From an uncultured Pseudomonadota bacterium (lineage in GTDB: Bacteria; Myxococcota_A; UBA796; CAJQPC01), in NCBI GenBank assembly GCA_913060515.1, contig CAJXRZ010000024.1:1-64000 (forward strand): DNA of 64,000 nucleotides. The letters run 5' to 3'. This document shows, piece by piece, positions 50,389-58,627 of the stretch. The position numbers and the translations under genes are program-made. The first letter of the stretch is position 1, and each line of letters begins with the position of its first letter. Below the pieces are notes generated by a model. That model saw only the letters and a list, made by a program, of their open reading frames with translations. It ran no database searches and was not told the origin of the DNA.

Positions 50389-51717
50389 TCAAACGTCCCA
50401 GAACCGCAAGGGTTCTCCACCAGGCTCGCCGATCAGCGCATCGTCCTTCATGACGACGCGGCCGCGAATGATGGTGGCCTTGGGCCAGCCGTGGATGGTG
50501 TCTCCTACGAAGGGGCTCCAGCCGCAGCGGGAGGCGATCCAGTCCTCTTGAATCACGCGCACTTCGTCCAGATCCACCAAGGTGAAGTCGGCGTGGTAGC
50601 CCACGGCGATGCGGCCCTTGTCCCGTAGGTTGTAGATGCGGCAGGGGCCGGCGCTGGTCAGGTCGATCAAGCGCTCAAAGCTGATCTTTCCCTGGTGGAC
50701 GTGCTCGAGCATGAGGGGCAGCATGGTCTGCACGCCGGGCATTCCAGAGGGACTCTTGGGGTAAGGCCGGGCCTTCTCTTCCCGGGTGTGCGGTGCGTGG
50801 TCCGAGCCGAGCACGTCCACCACGCCGGTGTTGACGGCCTCCCAGATCGCGTCTTGATGCCGCTGGCTGCGGATTGGCGGGTTCATCTGCGCGAAGGTGC
50901 CCAGGCGCTCGTAGCACTCCGGGGCGGTCAGGGTCAGGTGCTGAGGCAGCACCTCGACGGTGCAGATGTCCTTGTGCTGTGCCAGGAAGGCCATCTCCTC
51001 GGCGGTGGTGACATGCAGCACGTGTACTGGGCGTCCGACCCGTGCGGCGACCTCCAGCAGGCGCTTGGTCGCGATGAGGGCGGTCTGCTCGTCGCGCCAC
51101 CAGGGGTGGTCGCCGGGGCCCACGTTTTCTTTCTCCGCGAGCAAGGCCTTGCGCTCGGTCAGCCTGGCCTCGTCCTCGCAGTGAACCGCCACGCGGCGGC
51201 GCCCCTTGCGGAGGACCGCCTCGAGAACCACGGGGTCGTCTACCAGGAGGGAGCCGGTGCTCGACCCCATGAAGATCTTCACGCCACAGCAGCCTTCGGT
51301 GAGCTCCAGCTCAGGCAGCTCGTCGACGTTCTCGGCCGCTGCGCCCATGAAGAAGGCAAAGTCGGTCCAGGCGCTCGCGCGCCCCCGCGCCACCTTGTAG
51401 GCCATGTCTTCGGCGGTGAGGGTGGAGGGGTTGGTGTTGGGCATCTCGAACACAGCGGTGACCCCGCCGAGCGCAGCGCCGGCGGTGCCTGTGTTCAGGT
51501 CCTCTTTGTGGGTCAGACCAGGCTCGCGGAAGTGCACCTGGGTGTCGATGACGCCGGGCATGACTTGGAGCCCGGTGGCATCGAATCGTTCGCTGGCTTG
51601 GGCCTGGCTCAGGTCGCCCAGGGCCACGATGCGGCCCTCCCGGACGCCTACGTCGATGCGCTCGGCTCCGTTGGGGGTCCAGACTGTTCCGCCGCTGATC
51701 ACCATGTCCAAGTCCAT
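50389..51717 (-). CDS. pyrC: dihydroorotase (or allantoinase-type amidohydrolase)
   Basis: 442 residues. Cyclic amidohydrolase: DTQVHFREPG (metal His pair and substrate Arg), MPNTNPST, GVKIFMGSSTG (Lys for carbamylation), VAVHCEDE, LHVTTAEE (metal His), and GSDHAPHT with the catalytic Asp. Length and HFREPG favour dihydroorotase type I, which closes carbamoyl aspartate in pyrimidine synthesis; allantoinase has the same layout and cannot be excluded. No purine catabolism genes are near. Convergent with hemB. Confidence 0.88.
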   Translation of the reverse strand: MDLDMVISGGTVWTPNGAERIDVGVREGRIVALGDLSQAQASERFDATGLQVMPGVIDTQVHFREPGLTHKEDLNTGTAGAALGGVTAVFEMPNTNPSTLTAEDMAYKVARGRASAWTDFAFFMGAAAENVDELPELELTEGCCGVKIFMGSSTGSLLVDDPVVLEAVLRKGRRRVAVHCEDEARLTERKALLAEKENVGPGDHPWWRDEQTALIATKRLLEVAARVGRPVHVLHVTTAEEMAFLAQHKDICTVEVLPQHLTLTAPECYERLGTFAQMNPPIRSQRHQDAIWEAVNTGVVDVLGSDHAPHTREEKARPYPKSPSGMPGVQTMLPLMLEHVHQGKISFERLIDLTSAGPCRIYNLRDKGRIAVGYHADFTLVDLDEVRVIQEDWIASRCGWSPFVGDTIHGWPKATIIRGRVVMKDDALIGEPGGEPLRFWDV

Positions 51718-51760
51718 CGCGCACTCCCAAGTGGTGAGTGGGCTCTAACTCAGCGCTCGC

Positions 51761-53521
<1,761 letters not shown>

Positions 53522-53548
53522 TTTCAACCTCGCCAGAGTGCAGCAGGT

Positions 53549-53595
53549 GTACCCCGTTGGCGCCGCGTCAAGGGGGGGAGGGGCGCTTGGGGTAC
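53549..53595. repeat. two-tier inverted repeat between ABC exporter and TerY-P genes
   Basis: GTACCCC (53549-53555) pairs with GGGGTAC (53589-53595), and inside it GCGCC (53560-53564) pairs with GGCGC (53582-53586). Located in the 106-base divergent promoter region. Could be a regulatory operator or a cruciform. Read from sequence only. Confidence 0.4.
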
Positions 53596-53627
53596 TCTTG
53601 GGCATCCCTTTTGGCCCTTGAGGACGC

Positions 53628-54341
53628 ATGACGGACGACATTGATCCCCTTGGAGCGGTGAGCCGCAGCCAGCTGCACTTCTTTTGGCTGGCAGATTGCT
53701 CTGGCTCGATGCGCATGCACGGCAAGATCCAGGCGCTCAACAACGCGATCCATGAGAGCTTGCCGGCCGCCCGTGAGGCCGCCGCAGCGAACCCCTTCGC
53801 CGAGATGGTGATGCGGGCCATCAAGTTCAGCACCGGTGCCGCTTGGCATGTGAAGGACGCCACCCCGGTGGACGACTTCGTCTGGAAGGACTTGGAGGCT
53901 CTGGGAGTGACGGACTTGGCGGCTGCTCTGCGGCTGCTCAAGGAAGAGCTGACTCCGGAGAAGATGGGCCGCCGCGCCCTGCCTCCAGTCATCGTGCTGC
54001 TCTCCGACGGTGCCCCTACCGACGACTGGGAGCACGCCTTGATGGAGTTCAACGACACCGGTTGGGGCCGCCCCGGCCGCACCGTGCGCGTTGGAATCGC
54101 CCTGGGCAAGGATGCGGACAAAGCGGTGCTCCAGAAGTGGACCGGCGCCGAGGAGACCGTCTTCGAGGCCAACAACGCTCAGCGCCTCACGGAGCTGATC
54201 AAGTGGGCCAGCGTGACCCTCTCCAAGTTCGCCAGCTCCGGCGCCTCCCAGGTGGGTGGCTCAGAGTCGGGTTCGCCTCTTCCGCCGCCGCCACCGCCCG
54301 TGGCGGTGGTCGCGGACGACGAAGACGACGACACTTGGTAG
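53628..54341 (+). CDS. TerY-like von Willebrand factor A protein
   Basis: 237 residues. vWA domain with MIDAS motif LADCSGSM (DxSxS), Thr in TDLAAAL and Asp in LLSDGAPTDD, so metal binding is intact. The C-terminus is a Pro run and an acidic end (VVADDEDDDTW). It is the first gene of a vWA-PP2C-kinase triad (3 and 30 bases apart), the TerY-P arrangement linked to tellurite-resistance/stress and chemical defence systems. Likely the regulated adaptor of the two enzymes. Confidence 0.88.
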   Translation: MTDDIDPLGAVSRSQLHFFWLADCSGSMRMHGKIQALNNAIHESLPAAREAAAANPFAEMVMRAIKFSTGAAWHVKDATPVDDFVWKDLEALGVTDLAAALRLLKEELTPEKMGRRALPPVIVLLSDGAPTDDWEHALMEFNDTGWGRPGRTVRVGIALGKDADKAVLQKWTGAEETVFEANNAQRLTELIKWASVTLSKFASSGASQVGGSESGSPLPPPPPPVAVVADDEDDDTW

Positions 54342-54344
54342 CCC

Positions 54345-55190
54345 GTGTCTGACCTGGACCCGCCCACCGAAGAGATCGACGACCAAGCCACGGAGCGAGG
54401 GGAGACCCTGGCGCCTTGGCTGGTGGCCTCGGCTGCGGTCGTGGGTGCAAAGCATGTGGTCGTGGACAAGCCCTCACAGGACTCGGTCGCCACCTACGCG
54501 GACCAAGACTGCGCTGTCGTAGCCGTCGCGGATGGGCACGGGGACCCGCGGCATGCGCGCTCGGACGTGGGCTCTCGGTTGGCCTGCGAGGTCGCCTTGG
54601 AGGTCTTCAAGGAGCTCTCCCAGGACATCTTGGACCAGGGCCGCCACCACAAGGAGTGGGAGCGTGAGCTGCGTCTCCGGCTGCCTGGACGCATCAGCTG
54701 GATGTGGAATCAGCGGGTGCGTGAGCACGCTGGCCAGACGGAGCCCGATGGGGCCTGGCACCCCGATGTGGACCTGTACGGGACCACGCTGATCTGTGCG
54801 CTGCTGACCCGCCGCTGTGTGGTGCTCTTCCAGCTCGGAGATGGCGATTTGGTGGTGGTGAGCAAGGCCGGCGTGCACTGCGCTTTCCCGCCATCCGACG
54901 AGCTCTTTGGGACCGCGACCTGGTCATTGGCCCAGGCCGATGCGCCTACCCACGCGGACCTGATCTGCTGTCATCCACGGGACCTCTCCCTGCTCCTGCT
55001 GTGTACCGATGGAATTCGAGATGCCTTCGTCAAGAAGCCCGAAGCCTTCTTGGGCGTCGGCCGATGGCTTCATTCTCGGGTGAAAGAAGAGGGGTTGAGC
55101 CGGGTGGAAGAGACCCTGCCAGAGTGGCTCAGTGAGCTCTCTCGGCGCGGTAACGGCGACGATGCAAGCATCGCGATGTTGAAGTTTTAG
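54345..55190 (+). CDS. PP2C-family serine/threonine phosphatase of the TerY-P triad
   Basis: 281 residues from GTG 54345. PP2C markers: KPSQDSVA, VAVADGHGD (metal Asp), LFQLGDGDLVVV, LLLCTDGIRDAF and GNGDDASIAML. An N-terminal extension of about 30 acidic residues. It removes phosphate from Ser/Thr, presumably opposing the kinase two genes on. GTG sits three bases after the vWA stop, so the genes are coupled. Confidence 0.92.
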   Translation: MSDLDPPTEEIDDQATERGETLAPWLVASAAVVGAKHVVVDKPSQDSVATYADQDCAVVAVADGHGDPRHARSDVGSRLACEVALEVFKELSQDILDQGRHHKEWERELRLRLPGRISWMWNQRVREHAGQTEPDGAWHPDVDLYGTTLICALLTRRCVVLFQLGDGDLVVVSKAGVHCAFPPSDELFGTATWSLAQADAPTHADLICCHPRDLSLLLLCTDGIRDAFVKKPEAFLGVGRWLHSRVKEEGLSRVEETLPEWLSELSRRGNGDDASIAMLKF

Positions 55191-55220
55191 CTGAGCAGTC
55201 AGCGCTAGGAGTTTTTACAG

Positions 55221-56555
55221 ATGGCAATGCTCAAGGCAGGCACCCTGCTTCGCACACACCGCGGACAGGAAGTGCGCGTCGAGGCCATGCTGGGCGAGGG
55301 CGGGCAGGGCGAGGTCTACCGAGTCAAGGCAGACGGTCACACCTACGCTCTGAAGTGGTATCACCAGCCCCAGACTGAACAGCAGAAGCAGTGGGCCGGT
55401 GAGCAGCGCGAGGCGCTGTTGGGCTACCTGCTCAAGAAGAGCCCGCCGGACACCCGCTTCCTCTGGCCCCTTGGACTGGTAGATCACCCCCGCGGCGTGA
55501 CCTTCGGCTACCTGATGGAACTCATCCCCGATGGCTACCAAGGGCTCGAGTTCCTGGTCCTGGGCAAGATGCGTCCGGTCCCCAGCTTCAAGGTGCTCAG
55601 CACGGCGGCCATCGGCTTGGCGGAGTGCTTCAGAAAGCTCCACAACATGGGCGCTTGCTACAAGGACATCAACCTAGGCGGCCCGCTCCTGAATCCAGCC
55701 ACCGGCGAGGTCGTGGTCTGCGACTTGGACAACGTGCGGGTGAACAAGACCCCGGGGAACATCATCTTCGTGTTCTTCGCGGCCCCGGAGCTCATCCTGG
55801 GGCAGGGGACTTGCCAGACCAACACCGACATCCACTCGCTGGCGGTGCTGCTCTTCTACATGTTCGTGCGCCACCATCCCCTGGAAGGCCGCAAAGAGCT
55901 CTCGGTCAACGTCTTCAACGAGGCGGCCCAGCGCAAGTTCTACGGCAAGCAGCCGGTGTTCATCTTCAACCCAGAAGACGACTCCAACCGACCCGTGCCC
56001 GGCTTCCACGACGGCGCCATCCGCAACTGGGCCCTGTATCCCAAGTTCCTCCAGAAGCGCTTCACCCGTGCCTTTGGCGTGGGGCTGAAGCGTCCAGAGC
56101 TCCGGGTGCGTGAGGGCGAATGGATGAGCGACTTCTCCCGCTTGCGGGACAGCATCTTCTACTGCTCCCACTGCGGCCAAGAGAACTTCTTGGACCCCGA
56201 GGTTCCGCCGGCTGAGCAGGGCCTGTGCTTCCGCTGCAAGAAGGTGAGCGACCTGCCCTTGGTTCTGGACTTTGGGGGGAACAAGCAGGTCTGTCTGCAC
56301 CAGTACACCCAGCTCTTCCCGCACCACTTGGGCTCGGCCCTGGACTTCTCAGCACCAGAGGCTGAGCTAGCCAGGCACCCCAACAACCCCAATCGCTGGG
56401 GTTTGAAGAACCTCTCCCGTCGCAGGTGGACCTACCTGGGCAAGGAAGGGGAGGAGAAGCAGGTGGATCCGGGACGCTCGGTGCCCTTGCGGCCTGGGCT
56501 GGAGTTGAACTTTGGCAAAGCCAAGGCAACCTTCAGGAAGGCGCTCCCTTCCTGA
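55221..56555 (+). CDS. atypical protein kinase with zinc ribbon and FHA-like tail, TerY-P triad
   Basis: 444 residues. Kinase domain 1-280: GEGGQGEVYRV (Gly loop), ALKWYH (Lys), the catalytic loop KDINLGGPLLN in place of HRDxxxxN, and CDLDNVRV in place of DFG, so the key Asp, Asn and Lys remain. Then a zinc ribbon with CSHCG and CFRCK, and a C-terminal FHA-like domain (HPNNPNRWGLKNLS, GRSVPLRPGLELNFG). Kinase plus zinc ribbon plus FHA is typical of the STK partner in TerY-P triads. AGGAG 13 bases before ATG 55221. Confidence 0.88.
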   Translation: MAMLKAGTLLRTHRGQEVRVEAMLGEGGQGEVYRVKADGHTYALKWYHQPQTEQQKQWAGEQREALLGYLLKKSPPDTRFLWPLGLVDHPRGVTFGYLMELIPDGYQGLEFLVLGKMRPVPSFKVLSTAAIGLAECFRKLHNMGACYKDINLGGPLLNPATGEVVVCDLDNVRVNKTPGNIIFVFFAAPELILGQGTCQTNTDIHSLAVLLFYMFVRHHPLEGRKELSVNVFNEAAQRKFYGKQPVFIFNPEDDSNRPVPGFHDGAIRNWALYPKFLQKRFTRAFGVGLKRPELRVREGEWMSDFSRLRDSIFYCSHCGQENFLDPEVPPAEQGLCFRCKKVSDLPLVLDFGGNKQVCLHQYTQLFPHHLGSALDFSAPEAELARHPNNPNRWGLKNLSRRRWTYLGKEGEEKQVDPGRSVPLRPGLELNFGKAKATFRKALPS

Positions 56556-56582
56556 GCCGCGGGGCTTGAGCTACGCTGGGAG

Positions 56583-56612
56583 TTGACGCCCCGTGAAGTC
56601 TCACGCTATTCT
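56583..56612 (+). promoter_or_regulatory. promoter of the marR-like gene
   Basis: TTGACG (56583-56588), 18 bases, TATTCT (56607-56612). Five of six consensus bases at -35 and four of six at -10. The operator palindrome begins one base after the -10, so a bound repressor would block transcription start. GGAG at 56631 and GTG at 56639 follow. Confidence 0.65.
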
Positions 56613-56626
56613 GTTGCTCAAGCAAC
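56613..56626. promoter_or_regulatory. MarR-type operator 1 (GTTGC-N4-GCAAC)
   Basis: GTTGCTCAAGCAAC, perfect 5-base arms around TCAA, directly after the -10 of the marR-like gene. It matches the palindrome at 57093-57106 in both arms. Autorepression of the regulator is the natural reading. Confidence 0.7.
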
Positions 56627-56638
56627 GAATGGAGACAG

Positions 56639-57067
56639 GTGCTCACGCTCGACCAGGCCTTGGCATTCCGCATCTACCGGGTTCAGCGCCTCTTGCGCCT
56701 GCACCTGGTCCGTCTGTTGGAAGACGTCCTGCCTGGCCTTGCTCCCGAGCACTTCTTCCTGCTCATGCGGCTCGGCGAAAAGGATGGCGTGGCTCAGCAC
56801 ACCTTGGTCGACCCGGTCATTGGGGACCGGCCCAACATCTCTCGCCACCTCGTGCGCATGGAGAAGATGGGCTTGGTGCTGCGCCAACCAGACCCTGAGG
56901 ATGCGCGTTCTCGCTGCGTTCACCTGACCTCGGAGGGGCGGGATGTGCTCGGCCAGCTCCAGGTGCTGATCGGTCCAGAGCGCGCGCGGCTCTTTCCCAT
57001 GCCTCAAGCTGAACTCGACACCTTCGCTGGCGTTTTGGACCAGTTGGAGCAGATCTTGGAGGGCTGA
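56639..57067 (+). CDS. MarR-family transcriptional regulator
   Basis: 142 residues from GTG 56639. Winged helix with VIGDRPNISRHLVRMEKMGLVLRQPDPEDARSRCVHLTSEGRDVL, the MarR recognition helix and DxRxxxVxLTxxG wing. Dimeric repressor, usually released by small phenolic or oxidising ligands. Two copies of its probable operator lie before this gene and before the downstream gene, so it most likely represses both. Ligand unknown. Confidence 0.92.
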   Translation: MLTLDQALAFRIYRVQRLLRLHLVRLLEDVLPGLAPEHFFLLMRLGEKDGVAQHTLVDPVIGDRPNISRHLVRMEKMGLVLRQPDPEDARSRCVHLTSEGRDVLGQLQVLIGPERARLFPMPQAELDTFAGVLDQLEQILEG

Positions 57068-57092
57068 GGCTCTTCTCTTTTTTACCCAAATA

Positions 57093-57106
57093 GTTGCCTA
57101 GGCAAC
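57093..57106. promoter_or_regulatory. MarR-type operator 2 (GTTGCCTAGGCAAC)
   Basis: A perfect 14-base palindrome 13 bases before ATG 57120. The arms GTTGC/GCAAC are the same as in operator 1. It is the classic MarR palindrome form with TTGCC at centre. Confidence 0.75.
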
Positions 57107-57119
57107 AAAGGAAGTCCCG

Positions 57120-57515
57120 ATGCTCTTCTTCTCCCTCCTCGCTGCCGTTCAGCCAAGCCCCTATGCCCAAGTTGAGGCCACTCTGACCAGCTTCACTGCG
57201 GCGGTCGCGGAAGGGGATGTGGCCACCGTTGAGAGACTCCTTCACCCAAGCTCCGTTCAAGTTGTCGCGATGCCGGGTAGCCAGATGGTGCTCGATACCC
57301 CGGCTTACTTGGGTGCAATCAAGGCGGGCAAAGTTGGTGGAAGTCCCATCGAGCTCGTCGTCTCGGACATCCACATCCAAGGCAGCGTCGCGACGGCTTC
57401 GACCCAGCGTAGTCTTGGAGCGATGGTGCTCAACGATGCGGTGACCTTGGTCCACACCCCAGAGGGCTGGCAGATCGTGGCGATGGCCGTGCAGGCCACT
57501 CCAGTTCCAGGCTAG
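57120..57515 (+). CDS. secreted SnoaL/NTF2-like protein
   Basis: 131 residues. A short hydrophobic N-terminus (MLFFSLLAAVQPSPYA) is a likely signal peptide without a basic residue. The rest is an NTF2-like cone: VEATLTSFTAAVAEGDVATVERLLHPSS helix-strand, VLDTPAYLGAI, ELVVSDIHIQGSVATAS and GWQIVAMAVQ. Such domains bind small ligands or have lyase/isomerase activity. Controlled by the MarR gene upstream through operator 2. Convergent with the next gene (4-base overlap). Confidence 0.8.
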   Translation: MLFFSLLAAVQPSPYAQVEATLTSFTAAVAEGDVATVERLLHPSSVQVVAMPGSQMVLDTPAYLGAIKAGKVGGSPIELVVSDIHIQGSVATASTQRSLGAMVLNDAVTLVHTPEGWQIVAMAVQATPVPG

Positions 57516-58627
57516 CCTTGGAGGAGTGCCCTCAAAGCCGGCTCCAAGCTCGCCCCCGGCTCGAGACGCGCGTGCACGGGAGGAAGCTCACTGGCCTTTT
57601 TTCCCTGCCCGAGGCCAAGACGCAGAGCGGCTTCGTCTCGCTTGGACCAGACGCGCACGGCGGCAGGGCTGCCGGCACGCTCCGCACAGATCCAGTCCCC
57701 CATGGCGACCAGGACTGCGGGGCCCACACGCTCTGCGCTCTGCGCACCCAAGCGCATCCACATCCAGGCCCGGGGGTCGCGCTCCGGGAAGGCGCGCAGC
57801 GGGGCTGCGAGTTGATGCGCTCGGCTGATCAAGTCTCGGGTGGCCTGGCTCTGCTCTTTCCAAGCGCCGGGACGCTGGCTCGGGTGACCCAGGCGCTGGA
57901 CCGCCAGGGTGCTGAGCTCAAGCCAGGGCGGCTGATCGGAGAGCTCGGTGGGAAAGGGCGGCAGGCCCTTTAGGATGCCCAGAAGCATGGCCTTGCGTCC
58001 GGACCATGGCGCCTTTGAGTGCTCGATGAAGCGCAGCGTCTCGGTCCACGGTTGCTCGAGCAGCTGGGCAGGGCTGTGTCGGGCGACGGCCCGGTCTAGC
58101 AGTACCTTGGCGAAGGGTGAGGCTCCTTCTAAGCCCAGATCGGAGAGGAGCTTGGCCAAGACAGGCTGCTCGGCGAGGGCAGCGTCCAGAGTGCGTCCGA
58201 TGTGGTGGTTCTTGGCCAGAGCGGAGCGCCAGTGCTGCTTGATCCAAGCGGGAGCCGGTCCACCGGGGCTCGGCTGCTGAGGGCTGCGCTCGCTGCAGCG
58301 TTCGTGAACCACCTTGCGGACTTGGGGCTCATCGATGACCCAGGGAAGCAGGCGCCCCAGTGTGGGCCATCGCAGCTCCTTGGCGTACTGCAGGGTCAGC
58401 GCGAGCACCCGCTCCCGAAGCTCGGGATTGCGCAGCTCGGTGGCCAGCAGAGGGAGGGCTTCCAAGGCCTTGGGGCGCAGCCGAACGCGCGTGAGCGCTT
58501 CGACCGGCTTGGAGAGCAGCTGAGCGCGGAAAGCCGTCACACCGGCCTTGACCTTGCGCAGAGGGGCCTTCTTGGGAGGCAGGGCCTCCGTGGCGCGGGT
58601 CAGGGCGGTTGGGCGGGCTTTGAGCAC
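57512..58627 (-). CDS. hypothetical protein of the ZorA-like operon (possible EH-signature/ZorC-like)
   Basis: 371 residues from GTG 58627, overlapping the upstream stop by one base. All-helical and basic, with no signal or membrane segment. The C-terminal half has a FIEHSKAPW segment, then RDPRAWMWMRLGA and VAMGDWICAERAGSPAAV, a pattern that recalls the RR-FW...E...GNA layout of EH-signature proteins (ZorC of Zorya). The resemblance is weak and by eye. Operon position after a ZorA-like gene supports it; a profile search would decide. Confidence 0.45.
   Translation of the reverse strand: MLKARPTALTRATEALPPKKAPLRKVKAGVTAFRAQLLSKPVEALTRVRLRPKALEALPLLATELRNPELRERVLALTLQYAKELRWPTLGRLLPWVIDEPQVRKVVHERCSERSPQQPSPGGPAPAWIKQHWRSALAKNHHIGRTLDAALAEQPVLAKLLSDLGLEGASPFAKVLLDRAVARHSPAQLLEQPWTETLRFIEHSKAPWSGRKAMLLGILKGLPPFPTELSDQPPWLELSTLAVQRLGHPSQRPGAWKEQSQATRDLISRAHQLAAPLRAFPERDPRAWMWMRLGAQSAERVGPAVLVAMGDWICAERAGSPAAVRVWSKRDEAALRLGLGQGKKASELPPVHARLEPGASLEPALRALLQG

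Noticed and set aside
53522..54175. N-terminal extension of the ABC exporter frame
   Set aside because: It overlaps the divergent vWA gene antisense, and the exporter starts at ATG 53521 just before its first membrane domain.
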